DNA from: Apostichopus japonicus
Lineage: Eukaryota > Echinodermata > Holothuroidea > Aspidochirotida > Stichopodidae
Direction: 5' to 3'
NCBI RefSeq assembly: GCF_037975245.1
Contig: NC_092571.1
Span: 5,974,001 to 6,038,000, forward strand
Length of the DNA stretch: 64,000 nt
Under the pieces are notes generated by a model that did no database searches, was not told the DNA's origin, and was given only the letters and a program-made list of their open reading frames with translations. Position numbers and translations under genes: made by a program. Shown here one piece after another: positions 1 through 14,479 of the stretch. Position 1 is the stretch's first letter. Every line of letters begins with the position of its first letter.

Positions 1-374
1 CGGTACCGAACATTCGATTGATCGGTACCGCACATTCGATTGATCGGTACCGAACATTCGATTGATCGGTACCGCACATTCGATTGATCGGTACCGAACA
101 TTCGATTGATCGGTACCGCACATTCGATTGATCGGTACCGAACATTCGATTGATCGGTATCGAACATTCGATTGATCGGTACCGCACAATCGATTGATCT
201 GTACCGCACATTCGATTAATCGGTACCGCACATTCGATTGATCAGTACCGAACATTCGATAGATCAATACCGCACATTCGATTGATCGGTACCGCACATT
301 CGATTGATCGGTACCGAACATTCGATTGATCGGTACCGCACATTCGATTGATCGGTACCGCACAATCGATTGAT

Positions 375-422
375 CGGTACGGTACCGAACATTCGATTGT
401 TCGGTATCGCACATTAGTTGAT
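375..422 (+). repeat. Composite marker element (first of about 87)
   Basis: The element is a 5-bp partial monomer cggta, then a 22-bp monomer whose tail ends gtt, then a 21-bp monomer ending cacattagttgat (variants: attaattgat, tttgttgat). It reads as cggtacggtaccg at the joint. It recurs at, for example, 775, 1307, 1773, 2371, 3035, 3590, 4122, 5315, 9106, 14709, 20625, 25397, 28253, 31789, 38309, 43770, 48326, 54153, 59633 and 63973. Some copies keep only the 5-bp piece (4122, 7245) or have cgata in place of cggta (21179, 21272). Each full element adds 4 bp to the 22-bp register. Confidence 0.9.
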
Positions 423-1086
423 CGGTACCGAACATTCGATTGATCGGTACCGCACATTCGATTCATCGGTACCGCACATTCGATTGATCGGTACCGCACA
501 TTCGATTGATCGGTACCGCACATTCGATTGATCGGTACCGCACATGCGATTGATCGGTACCGAACATTCGATTGATCGGTACCGAACATTCGATTGATCG
601 GTAACGCACATTCGATTGATCGGTACCGCACATTCGATTGATCGGTACCGAACATTCGATTGATCGGTAACGCACATTCGATTGATCGGTACCGAACATT
701 CGATTGATCGGTACCGAACATTCGATTCATCGGTAACGCACATTCGATTGATCGGTACCGCACATTCGATTGATCGGTACGGTACCGAACATTCGATTGT
801 TCGGTATCGCACATTAGTTGATCGGTACCGCACATTCGATTGATCGGTACCGCACATTCGATTCATCGGTACCGAACATTCGATTGATCGGTTCCGTACA
901 TTCGATTGATCGGTACCGAACATTCGATTGATCGGTACCGCACAATCGATTGATCGGTACCGAACATTCGATTGATCTGTACCGAACATTCGATTGATCA
1001 ATACCGCACATTCGATTGATCGGTAACGAACAATCGATTGATCGGTACCGCACATTCGATTGATCGGTACCGCACATTCGATTGAT

Positions 1087-1306
1087 CGGTACAGCACATT
1101 CGATTGATCGGAACCGCACATTCGATTGATGTGTACCGCATATATGATTGATCGGTACCGCACATTCGATTGATCGGTACAGCACATTCGATTGATCGGT
1201 ACAGCACATTCGATTGATCGGAACCGCACATTCGATTGATGTGTACCGCATATATGATTGATCGGTACCGCACATTCGATTGATCGGTACCGAACATTCG
1301 ATTGAT
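1087..1306 (+). repeat. Tandem 110-bp (five-monomer) module, two copies
   Basis: Monomers in order are cggtacagcac, cggaaccgcac, gtgtaccgcatatatg, cggtaccgcac and a fifth monomer (1087-1196). The first four recur at 1197-1284, followed by a cggtaccgaac monomer and marker 1307. The doubled form is also present in the copies near 6,027, 8,886 and 13,404. The copy at 19187-19296 has one module only. Confidence 0.85.
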
Positions 1307-3281
1307 CGGTACGGTACCGAACATTCGATTGTTCGGTATCGCACATTAATTGATCGGTACCGCACATTCGATTGATCAATACCGCACATTCGATTGATCG
1401 GTACCGCACATTCGATTGATCGGTACCGAACATTCGATTGATCGGTACCGAACATTCGATTGATCGGTACCGCACATTCGATTGATCGGTACCGAACATT
1501 CGATTGATCGGTACCGCACATTCGATTGATCGGTACCGAACATTCGATTGATCGGTATCGAACATTCGATTGATCGGTACCGCACAATCGATTGATCGGT
1601 ACCGCACATTCGATTAATCGGTACCGCACATTCGATTGATCGGTACCGAACATTCGATTGATCAATACCGCACATTCGATTGATCGGTACCGCACATTCG
1701 ATTGATCGGTACCGCTCATTCGATTGATCGGAACCGCACATTCGATTGTTCGGTACCGCACAATCGATTGATCGGTACGGTACCGAACATTCGATTGTTC
1801 GGTATCGCACATTTGTTGATCGGTACCGAACATTCGATTGATCGGTACCGCACATTCGATTCATCGGTACCGCACATTCGATTGATCGGTACCGCACATT
1901 CGATTGATCGGTACCGAACATTCGATTGATCGGTACCGAACATTCGATTCATCGGTACCGAACACTCGATTGATCGGTACCGATCATTCGATTGATCGGT
2001 ACCGAACATTCGATTGATCGGTACCGCACATTCGATTCATCGGTACCGAACATTCGATTGATCGGTACCGTACATACGATTGATCGGTACCGAACATTCG
2101 ATTGATCGGTACCGCACAATCGATTGATCGGTACCGAACATTCGATTGATCGGTACCGAACATTCGATTGATCAATACCGCACATTCGATTGATCGGTAA
2201 CGAACAATCGATTGATCGGTACCGCACATTCGATTGATCGGTACCGCACATTCGATTGATCGGTACAGCACATTCGATTGATCGGAACCGCACATTCGAT
2301 TGATGTGTACCGCATATATGATTGATCGGTACCGCACATTCGATTGATCGGTACCGAACATTCGATTGATCGGTACGGTACCGAACATTCGATTGTTCGG
2401 TATCGCACATTAATTGATCGGTACCGCACATTCGATTGATCAATACCGCACATTCGATTGATCGGTACCGCACATTCGATTGATCGGTACCGAACATTCG
2501 ATTGATCGGTACCGAACATTCGATTGATCGGTACCGCACATTCGATTGATCGGTACCGAACATTCGATTGATCGGTACCGCACATTCGATTGATCGGTAC
2601 CGAACATTCGATTGATCGGTATCGAACATTCGATTGATCGGTACCGCACAATCGATTGATCGGTACCGCACATTCGATTAATCGGTACCGCACATTCGAT
2701 TGATCGGTACCGAACAATCGATTGATCGGTACCGCACAATCGATTGATCGGTACCGAACATTCGATTGATCGGTACCGCACATTCGATTGATCGGTAACG
2801 AACATTCGATTGATCGGTACCGCACATTCGATTGATCGGTACCGAACATTCGATTGATCAATACCGCACATTCCATTGATCGGTACCGCACATTCGATTG
2901 TTCGGTACCGCACATTCGATTGATCGGTACCGCACATTCGATTGATCGGTACCGCACATTCGATTGATCGGTACCGAACATTCGATTGATCAATACCGCG
3001 CATTCGATTGATCGGTACCGCACATTCGATTCATCGGTACGGTACCGAACATTCGATTGTACGGTACCGCATATATGATTGATCGGTACCGCACATTCGA
3101 TCGATCGGTACCGAACATTCGATTGATCGGTACCGAACATTGTATTGATCGGTACCGAACATTCGATTGATCGGTACCGAACATTTGATTGATCGGTACC
3201 GAACATTCGATTGATCGGTACCGAACATTCGATTGATCAATACCGCACATTCGATTGATCGGTACCGCACATTCGATTGTT

Positions 3282-3425
3282 CGGTACCGATCAATCGAAT
3301 GTTCGGTACCGATCAATCGAATGTGCGGTACCGATGAATCGAATGTTCGGTACCGATCAATGGAATGTGCGGTACCGATCAATCTAATGTGCGGTATTGA
3401 TCAATCGAATGTTCGGTACCGATCA
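3282..3425 (-). repeat. Inverted six-monomer segment within the array
   Basis: From 3282 the monomers read cggtaccg followed by atcaatcgaatgt[t/g], which is the reverse complement of the array monomer. Six monomers are inverted (3282-3303, 3304-3325, 3326-3347, 3348-3369, 3370-3391, 3392-3413). Forward orientation resumes in the monomer at 3414. Variant bases show the origin: read on the minus strand, the order caatacc, cacattag, cacattcc, gattcat matches the forward string at about 4201-4288. Both breakpoints fall at the palindromic cggtaccg, where orientation is ambiguous. I saw no other inverted block in the window. Confidence 0.93.
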
Positions 3426-4188
3426 TTCGATTGATCGGTACCGCACATTCGATTGATGTGTACCGCATATATGATTGATCGGTACCGCACATTCGATTGA
3501 TCGGTACCGAACAATCGATTGATCGGTACCGCAAAATCGATTGATCGGTACCGAACATTCGATTGATCGGTACCGAACATTCGATTGATCGGTACGGTAT
3601 CGAACATTCGATTGTTCGGTATCGCACATTAGTTGATCGGTACCGCACATTCGATTGATCGGTACCGCACATTCGATTCATCGGTACCGAACATTCGATT
3701 GATCGGTACCGTACATTCGATTGATCGGTACCGAACATTCGATTGATCGGTACCGCACAATCGATTGATCGGTACCGAACATTCGATTGATCGGTACCGA
3801 ACATTCGATTGATCAATACCGCACATTCGATTGATCGGTAACGAACAATCGATTGATCGGTACCGCACATTCGATTGATCGGTAACGAACATTCGATTGA
3901 TCGGTACCGCACATTCGATTGATCGGTACCGAACATTCGATTGATCAATACCGCACATTCCATTGATCGGTACCGCACATTCGATTGTTCGGTACCGCAC
4001 ATTCGATTGATCGGTACCGCACATTCGATTGATCGGTACCGCACATTCGATTGATCGGTACCGAACATTCGATTGATCAATACCGCGCATTCGATTGATC
4101 GGTACCGCACATTCGATTCATCGGTACGGTACCGAACATTCGATTGATCGGTACCGAACATTTGATTGATCGGTACCGAACATTCGAT

Positions 4189-4310
4189 TGATCGGTACCG
4201 AACATTCGATTGATCAATACCGCACATTAGATTGATCGGTACCGCACATTCCATTGATCGGTACCGAACATTCGATTCATCGGTACCGCACATTCGATTG
4301 ATCGGTACCG
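4189..4310 (+). repeat. Forward counterpart of the inverted segment
   Basis: The ordered variants caatacc plus cacattag, cacattcc, and a tail ending cat occur here in forward orientation. They form an inverted repeat of about 122 bp with 3304-3425, separated by about 760 bp. The same forward string occurs again near 11,658-11,750, so either place could descend from the donor. Confidence 0.85.
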
Positions 4311-4444
4311 CACATTCGATTGATGTGTACCGCATATATGATTGATCGGTACCGCACATTCGATTGATCGGTACCGAACATTCGATTGATCGGTACCGAA
4401 CATTCTATTGATCGGTACCGAACATTCGATTGATCGGTACCGAA

Positions 4445-7303
4445 CATTCGATTGATCGGTACCGAACATTTGATTGATCAATACCGCACATTCGATTGAT
4501 CGGTAACGAACATTCGATTAATCGGTACCGCACATTCGATTGATCGGTAACGAACATTCGATTGATCGGTACCGCACATTCGATTGATCGGTACCGAACA
4601 TTCGATTGATCAATACCGCACATTCGATTGATCGGTACCGAACATTCGATTGATCGGTACCGAACATTCGATTGATCGGTACCCCACATTCGATTCATCG
4701 GTACCGCACATTCGATTGATCGGTAACGCACATTCGATTGATCGGTACCGAACATTCGATTGATCAATACCGCACATTCGATTGATCGGTAACGAACAAT
4801 CGATTGATCGGTACCGCACATTCGATTGATCGGTCACGAACATTCGATTAATCGGTACCGCACATTCGATTGATCGGTACCGAACATTCGATTGATCAAT
4901 ACCGCACATTCCATTGATCGGTACCGCACATTCGATTGTTCGGTACCGCACATTCGATTGTTCGGTACCGCACATATGATTGATCGGTACCGCACATTCG
5001 ATTGATCGGTACCGCACATTCGATTGATCGGTACCGAACATTCGATTGATCGGTACCGAACATTCGATTGATCGGTACCGAACATTCGATTGATCGGTAT
5101 CGAACATTCGATTGATCGGTACCGCACAATCGATTGATCTGTACCGCACATTCGATTAATCGGTACCGCACATTCGATTGATCGGTACCGAACATTCGAT
5201 AGATCAATACCGCACATTCGATTGATCGGTACCGCACATTCGATTGATCGGTACCGAACATTCGATTGATCGGTACCGCACATTCGATTGATCGGTACCG
5301 CACAATCGATTGATCGGTACGGTACCGAACATTCGATTGTTCGGTATCGCACATTAGTTGATCGGTACCGAACATTCGATTGATCGGTACCGCACATTCG
5401 ATTCATCGGTACCGCACATTCGATTGATCGGTACCGCACATTCGATTGATCGGTACCGCACATTCGATTGATCGGTACCGCACATGCGATTGATCGGTAC
5501 CGCACATTCGATTGATCGGTACCGAACATTCGATTGATCGGTAACGCACATTCGATTGATCGGTACCGCACATTCGATTGATCGGTACCGAACATTCGAT
5601 TGATCGGTAACGCACATTCGATTGATCGGTACCGAACATTCGATTGATCGGTACCGAACATTCGATTCATCGGTAACGCACATTCGATTGATCGGTACCG
5701 CACATTCGATTGATCGGTACGGTACCGAACATTCGATTGTTCGGTATCGCACATTAGTTGATCGGTACCGCACATTCGATTGATCGGTACCGCACATTCG
5801 ATTCATCGGTACCGAACATTCGATTGATCGGTTCCGTACATTCGATTGATCGGTACCGAACATTCGATTGATCGGTACCGCACAATCGATTGATCGGTAC
5901 CGAACATTCGATTGATCGGTACCGAACATTCGATTGATCAATACCGCACATTCGATTGATCGGTAACGAACAATCGATTGATCGGTACCGCACATTCGAT
6001 TGATCGGTACCGCACATTCGATTGATCGGTACAGCACATTCGATTGATCGGAACCGCACATTCCATTGATGTGTACCGCATATATGATTGATCGGTACCG
6101 CACATTCGATTGATCGGTACAGCACATTCGATTGATCGGTACAGCACATTCGATTGATCGGACCCGCACATTCGATTGATGTGTACCGCATATATGATTG
6201 ATCGGTACCGCACATTCGATTGATCGGTACCGAACATTCGATTGATCGGTACGGTACCGAACATTCGATTGTTCGGTATCGCACATTAATTGATCGGTAC
6301 CGCACATTCGATTGATCAATACCGCACATTCGATTGATCGGTACCGCACATTCGATTGATCGGTACCGAACATTCGATTGATCGGTAGCGAACATTCGAT
6401 TGATCGGTACCGCACATTCGATTGATCGGTACCGAACATTCGATTGATCGGTACCGCACATTCGATTGATCGGTACCGAACATTCGATTGATCGGTATCG
6501 AACATTCGATTGATCGGTACCGCACAATCGATTGATCGGTACCGCACATTCGATTAATCGGTACCGCACATTCGATTGATCGGTACCGAACATTCGATTG
6601 ATAAATACCGCACATTCGATTGATCGGTACCGCACATTCGATTGATCGGTACCGCTCATTCGATTGATCGGAACCGCACATTCGATTGTTCGGTACCGCA
6701 CAATCGATTGATCGGTACGGTACCGAACATTCGATTGTTCGGTATCGCACATTAGTTGATCGGTACCGCACATTCGATTGATCGGTACCGCACATTCGAT
6801 TCATCGGTACCGAACATTCGATTGATCGGTACCGTACATTCGATTGATCGGTACCGAACATTCGATTGATCGGTACCGCACAATCGATTGATCGGTACCG
6901 AACATTCGATTGATCGGTACCGAACATTCGATTGATCAATACCGCACATTCGATTGATCGGTAACGAACAATCGATTGATCGGTACCGCACATTCGATTG
7001 ATCGGTAACGAACATTCGATTGATCGGTACCGCACATTCGATTGATCGGTACCGAACATTCGATTGATCAATACCGCACATTCCATTGATCGGTACCGCA
7101 CATTCGATTGTTCGGTACCGCACATTCGATTGATCGGTACCGCACATTCGATTGATCGGTACCGCACATTCGATTGATCGGTACCGAACATTCGATTGAT
7201 CAATACCGCGCATTCGATTGATCGGTACCGCACATTCGATTCATCGGTACGGTACCGAACATTCGATTGATCGGTACCGAACATTCGATTAATCGGTAAC
7301 GCA
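4445..7303 (+). repeat. HOR family 1 unit, 2859 bp
   Basis: This segment matches the sequence 2859 bp downstream almost base for base, through about 6740/9600. It contains five composite markers (5315, 5715, 6247, 6713, 7245). The length 2859 equals 129 monomers of 22 bp plus the offsets of those markers (4+4+4+4+5). Rare variants cggtacccc (4677) and cggtcacg (4831) recur exactly one period later. After about 6740 it resembles the tail of the first copy near 3600-4140 (offset 3123) rather than 1800-2700. Confidence 0.88.
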
Positions 7304-10300
7304 CATTCGATTGATCGGTACCGAACATTTGATTGATCAATACCGCACATTCGATTGATCGGTAACGAACATTCGATTAATCGGTACCGCACATTCGATT
7401 GATCGGTAACGAACATTCGATTGATCGGTACCGCACATTCGATTGATCGGTACCGAACATTCGATTGATCAATACCGCACATTCGATTGATCGGTACCGA
7501 ACATTCGATTGATCGGTACCGAACATTCGATTGATCGGTACCCCACATTCGATTCATCGGTACCGCACATTCGATTGATCGGTAACGCACATTCGATTGA
7601 TCGGTACCGAACATTCGATTGATCAATACCGCACATTCGATTGATCGGTAACGAACAATCGATTGATCGGTACCGCACATTCGATTGATCGGTCACGAAC
7701 ATTCGATTAATCGGTACCGCACATTCGATTGATCGGTACCGAACATTCGATTGATCAATACCGCACATTCCATTGATCGGTACCGCACATTCGATTGTTC
7801 GGTACCGCACATTCGATTGTTCGGTACCGCACATATGATTGATCGGTACCGCACATTCGATTGATCGGTACCGCACATTCGATTGATCGGTACCGAACAT
7901 TCGATTGATCGGTACCGAACATTCGATTGATCGGTACCGAACATTCGATTGATCGGTATCGAACATTCGATTGATCGGTACCGCACAATCGATTGATCTG
8001 TACCGCACATTCGATTAATCGGTACCGCACATTCGATTGATCGGTACCGAACATTCGATAGATCAATACCGCACATTCGATTGATCGGTACCGCACATTC
8101 GATTGATCGGTACCGAACATTCGATTGATCGGTACCGCACATTCGATTGATCGGTACCGCACAATCGATTGATCGGTACGGTACCGAACATTCGATTGTT
8201 CGGTATCGCACATTAGTTGATCGGTACCGAACATTCGATTGATCGGTACCGCACATTCGATTCATCGGTACCGCACATTCGATTGATCGGTACCGCACAT
8301 TCGATTGATCGGTACCGCACATTCGATTGATCGGTACCGCACATGCGATTGATCGGTACCGCACATTCGATTGATCGGTACCGAACATTCGATTGATCGG
8401 TAACGCACATTCGATTGATCGGTACCGCACATTCGATTGATCGGTACCGAACATTCGATTGATCGGTAACGCACATTCGATTGATCGGTACCGAACATTC
8501 GATTGATCGGTACCGAACATTCGATTCATCGGTAACGCACATTCGATTGATCGGTACCGCACATTCGATTGATCGGTACGGTACCGAACATTCGATTGTT
8601 CGGTATCGCACATTAGTTGATCGGTACCGCACATTCGATTGATCGGTACCGCACATTCGATTCATCGGTACCGAACATTCGATTGATCGGTTCCGTACAT
8701 TCGATTGATCGGTACCGAACATTCGATTGATCGGTACCGCACAATCGATTGATCGGTACCGAACATTCGATTGATCGGTACCGAACATTCGATTGATCAA
8801 TACCGCACATTCGATTGATCGGTAACGAACAATCGATTGATCGGTACCGCACATTCGATTGATCGGTACCGCACATTCGATTGATCGGTACAGCACATTC
8901 GATTGATCGGAACCGCACATTCCATTGATGTGTACCGCATATATGATTGATCGGTACCGCACATTCGATTGATCGGTACAGCACATTCGATTGATCGGTA
9001 CAGCACATTCGATTGATCGGACCCGCACATTCGATTGATGTGTACCGCATATATGATTGATCGGTACCGCACATTCGATTGATCGGTACCGAACATTCGA
9101 TTGATCGGTACGGTACCGAACATTCGATTGTTCGGTATCGCACATTAATTGATCGGTACCGCACATTCGATTGATCAATACCGCACATTCGATTGATCGG
9201 TACCGCACATTCGATTGATCGGTACCGAACATTCGATTGATCGGTAGCGAACATTCGATTGATCGGTACCGCACATTCGATTGATCGGTACCGAACATTC
9301 GATTGATCGGTACCGCACATTCGATTGATCGGTACCGAACATTCGATTGATCGGTATCGAACATTCGATTGATCGGTACCGCACAATCGATTGATCGGTA
9401 CCGCACATTCGATTAATCGGTACCGCACATTCGATTGATCGGTACCGAACATTCGATTGATAAATACCGCACATTCGATTGATCGGTACCGCACATTCGA
9501 TTGATCGGTACCGCTCATTCGATTGATCGGAACCGCACATTCGATTGTTCGGTACCGCACAATCGATTGATCGGTACGGTACCGAACATTCGATTGTTCG
9601 GTATCGCACATTTGTTGATCGGTACCGAACATTCGATTGATCGGTACCGCACATTCGATTCATCGGTACCGCACATTCGATTGATCGGTACCGCACATTC
9701 GATTGATCGGTACCGAACATTCGATTGATCGGTACCGAACATTCGATTCATCGGTACCGAACACTCGATTGATCGGTACCGATCATTCGATTGATCGGTA
9801 CCGAACATTCGATTGATCGGTACCGCACATTCGATTCATCGGTACCGAACATTCGATTGATCGGTACCGTACATTCGATTGATCGGTACCGAACATTCGA
9901 TTGATCGGTACCGAACAATCGATTGATCGGTACCGAACATTCGATTGATCGGTACCGAACATTCGATTGATCAATACCGCACATTCGATTGATCGGTAAC
10001 GAACAATCGATTGATCGGTACCGCACATTCGATTGATCGGTACCGCACATTCGATTGATCGGTACAGCACATTCGATTGATCGGAACCGCACATTCGATT
10101 GATGTGTACCGCATATATGATTGATCGGTACCGCACATTCGATTGATCGGTACCGAACATTCGATTGATCGGTACGGTACCGAACATTCGATTGTTCGGT
10201 ATCGCACATTAATTGATCGGTACCGCACATTCGATTGATCAATACCGCACATTCGATTGATCGGTACCGCACATTCGATTCATCGGTACCGAACATTCGA

Positions 10301-11820
10301 TTGATCGGTACCGAACATTCGATTGATCGGTACCGCACATTCGATTGATCGGTACCGAACATTCGATTGATCGGTACCGCACATTCGATTGATCGGTACC
10401 GAACATTCGATTGATCGGTATCGAACATTCGATTGATCGGTACCGCACAATCGATTGATCGGTACCGCACATTCGATTAATCGGTACCGCACATTCGATT
10501 GATCGGTACCGAACAATCGATTGATCGGTACCGCACAATCGATTGATCGGTACCGAACATTCGATTGATCGGTACCGAACATTCGATTGATCGGTACGGT
10601 ATCGAACATTCGATTGTTCGGTATCGCACATTAGTTGATCGGTACCGCACATTCGATTGATCGGTACCGCACATTCGATTCATCGGTACCGAACATTCGA
10701 TTGATCGGTACCGTACATTCGATTGATCGGTACCGAACATTCGATTGATCGGTACCGCACAATCGATTGATCGGTACCGAACATTCGATTGATCGGTACC
10801 GAACATTCGATTGATCGGTACCGAACATTCGATTGATCAATACCGCACATTCGATTGATCGGTAACGAACAATCGATTGATCGGTACCGCACATTCGATT
10901 GATCGGTAACGAACATTCGATTGATCGGTACCGAACATTCGATTGATCAATACCGCACATTCCATTGATCGGTACCGCACATTCGATTGTTCGGTACCGC
11001 ACATTCGATTGATCGGTACAGCACATTCGATTGATCGGTACCGCACATTCGATTGATCGGTACCGAACATTCGATTGATCAATACCGCGCATTCGATTGA
11101 TCGGTACCGCACATTCGATTCATCGGTACGGTACCGAACATTCGATTGTACGGTACCGCATATATGATTGATCGGTACCGCACATTCGATCGATCGGTAC
11201 CGAACATTCGATTGATCGGTACCGAACATTGTATTGATCGGTACCGAACATTCGATTGATCGGTACCGAACATTTGATTGATCGGTACCGAACATTCGAT
11301 TGATCGGTACCGAACATTCGATTGATCAATACCGCACATTCGATTGATCGGTACCGCACATTCGATTGATCGGTACCGAACATTCGATTCATCGGTACCG
11401 ATCATTTGATTGATCGGTACCGCACATTCGATTGATGTGTACCGCATATATGATTGATCGGTACCGAACATTCGATTGATCGGTACCGAACATTCGATTG
11501 ATCGGTACCGAACATTCTATTGATCGGTACCGAACATTCGATTGATCGGTACCGAACATTCGATTGATCGGTACCGAACATTCGATTGATCAATACCGCA
11601 CATTCGATTGATCGGTAACGAACATTCGATTAATCGGTACCGCACATTCGATTGATCAATACCGCACATTAGATTGATCGGTACCGCACATTCCATTGAT
11701 CGGTACCGAACATTCGATTCATCGGTACCGCACATTCGATTGATCGGTACCGCACATTCGATTGATGTGTACCGCATATATGATTGATCGGTACCGAACA
11801 TTCGATTGATCGGTACCGAA
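7304..11820 (+). repeat. HOR family 1 unit, 4517 bp
   Basis: This unit starts with the same variant string as the preceding 2859-bp unit but is longer. From 7800 to about 10,500 it is collinear with 1-2,700 (offset 7799). It then follows 3,600-4,100 (offset 7002). The next unit copies it at offset 4517, changing to 4539 after a single extra monomer near 13,557. Confidence 0.85.
11393..11414 (+). repeat. gatcatttg monomer at the site homologous to the inversion
   Basis: This monomer reads cggtaccgatcatttgattgat in two parts: cggtaccg, then atcatttgattgat. It sits just before the conserved cggtaccgcac and gtgtaccgcatatatg pair, as the first forward monomer after the inverted block does at 3414. 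Equivalent monomers are at 15756-15777 and 17331-17352. These copies have no inverted monomers upstream. Confidence 0.7.
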
Positions 11821-13556
11821 CATTCGATTGATCGGTACCGAACATTTGATTGATCAATACCGCACATTCGATTGATCGGTAACGAACATTCGATTAATCG
11901 GTACCGCACATTCGATTGATCGGTAACGAACATTCGATTGATCGGTACCGCACATTCGATTGATCGGTACCGAACATTCGATTGATCAATACCGCACATT
12001 CGATTGATCGGTACCGAACATTCGATTGATCGGTACCGAACATTCGATTGATCGGTACCCCACATTCGATTCATCGGTACCGCACATTCGATTGATCGGT
12101 AACGCACATTCGATTGATCGGTACCGAACATTCGATTGATCAATACCGCACATTCGATTGATCGGTAACGAACAATCGATTGATCGGTACCGCACATTCG
12201 ATTGATCGGTCACGAACATTCGATTAATCGGTACCGCACATTCGATTGATCGGTACCGAACATTCGATTGATCAATACCGCACATTCCATTGATCGGTAC
12301 CGCACATTCGATTGTTCGGTACCGCACATTCGATTGTTCGGTACCGCACATATGATTGATCGGTACCGCACATTCGATTGATCGGTACCGCACATTCGAT
12401 TGATCGGTACCGAACATTCGATTGATCGGTACCGAACATTCGATTGATCGGTACCGAACATTCGATTGATCGGTATCGAACATTCGATTGATCGGTACCG
12501 CACAATCGATTGATCTGTACCGCACATTCGATTAATCGGTACCGCACATTCGATTGATCGGTACCGAACATTCGATAGATCAATACCGCACATTCTTTTG
12601 ATCGGTACCGCACATTCGATTGATCGGTACCGAACATTCGATTGATCGGTACCGCACATTCGATTGATCGGTACCGCACAATCGATTGATCGGTACGGTA
12701 CCAAACGTTCGATTGTTCGGTATCGCACATTAGTTGATCGGTACCGAACATTCGATTGATCGGTACCGCACATTCGATTCATCGGTACCGCACATTCGAT
12801 TGATCGGTACCGCACATTCGATTGATCGGTACCGCACATTCGATTGATCGGTACCGCACATGCGATTGATCGGTACCGCACATTCGATTGATCGGTACCG
12901 AACATTCGATTGATCGGTAACGCACATTCGATTGATCGGTACCGCACATTCGATTGATCGGTACCGAACATTCGATTGATCGGTAACGCACATTCGATTG
13001 ATCGGTACCGAACATTCGATTGATCGGTACCGAACATTCGATTCATCGGTAACGCACATTCGATTGATCGGTACCGCACATTCGATTGATCGGTACGGTA
13101 CCGAACATTCGATTGTTCGGTATCGCACATTAGTTGATCGGTACCGCACATTCGATTGATCGGTACCGCACATTCGATTCATCGGTACCGAACATTCGAT
13201 TGATCGGTTCCGTACATTCGATTGATCGGTACCGAACATTCGATTGATCGGTACCGCACAATCGATTGATCGGTACCGAACATTCGATTGATCGGTACCG
13301 AACATTCGATTGATCAATACCGCACATTCGATTGATCGGTAACGAACAATCGATTGATCGGTACCGCACATTCGATTGATCGGTACCGCACATTCGATTG
13401 ATCGGTACAGCACATTCGATTGATCGGAACCGCACATTCGATTGATGTGTACCGCATATATGATTGATCGGTACCGCACATTCGATTGATCGGTACAGCA
13501 CATTCGATTGATCGGTACAGCACATTCGATTGATCGGACCCGCACATTCGATTGAT

Positions 13557-13600
13557 GTGTACCGCATATACGATTGATGTGTACCGCATATATGATTGAT
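13557..13600 (+). repeat. Single-monomer duplication (22 bp)
   Basis: Two gtgtaccgcatata-type monomers are adjacent (13557-13578 and 13579-13600), where other family 1 copies have one. The offset to the preceding unit changes from 4517 to 4539 exactly here. The first copy has a cgattgat tail and the second the usual tgattgat tail. Confidence 0.88.
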
Positions 13601-14479
13601 CGGTACCGCACATTCGATTGATCGGTACCGAACATTCGATTGATCGGTACGGTACCGAACATTCGATTGTTCGGTATCGCACATTAATTGATCGGTACCG
13701 CACATTCGATTGATCAATACCGCACATTCGATTGATCGGTACCGCACATTCGATTGATCGGTACCGAACATTCGATTGATCGGTAGCGAACATTCGATTG
13801 ATCGGTACCGCACATTCGATTGATCGGTACCGAACATTCGATTGATCGGTACCGCACATTCGATTGATCGGTACCGAACATTCGATTGATCGGTATCGAA
13901 CATTCGATTGATCGGTACCGCACAATCGATTGATCGGTACCGCACATTCGATTAATCGGTACCGCACATTCGATTGATCGGTACCGAACATTCGATTGAT
14001 CAATACCGCACATTCGATTGATCGGTACCGCACATTCGATTGATCGGTACCGCTCATTCGATTGATCGGAACCGCACATTCGATTGTTCGGTACCGCACA
14101 ATCGATTGATCGGTACGGTACCGAACATTCGATTGTTCGGTATCGCACATTTGTTGATCGGTACCGAACATTCGATTGATCGGTACCGCACATTCGATTC
14201 ATCGGTACCGCACATTCGATTGATCGGTACCGCACATTCGATTGATCGGTACCGAACATTCGATTGATCGGTACCGAACATTCGATTCATCGGTACCGAA
14301 CACTCGATTGATCGGTACCGATCATTCGATTGATCGGTACCGAACATTCGATTGATCGGTACCGCACATTCGATTCATCGGTACCGAACATTCGATTGAT
14401 CGGTACCGTACATTCGATTGATCGGTACCGAACATTCGATTGATCGGTACCGAACAATCGATTGATCGGTACCGAACAT

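Noticed and set aside
1131-1152. tatatgat in the gtgtacc monomer class as a TATA-like promoter
   Set aside because: It is a recurrent monomer variant in fixed HOR positions, with no downstream gene or initiator context.
1702-1929. Short plus-strand open frames (also near 9501, 14040 and 25370)
   Set aside because: The plus strand normally has a tga in each frame every three monomers. These frames open only where gtt-tailed monomers and composite markers remove it. They are copies of one HOR string.
1972-1985. gatcggtaccgatc 14-bp palindromes as specific regulatory operators
   Set aside because: They arise from a single a-to-t change in an ordinary monomer and recur at many HOR positions. 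Nothing nearby could be regulated.
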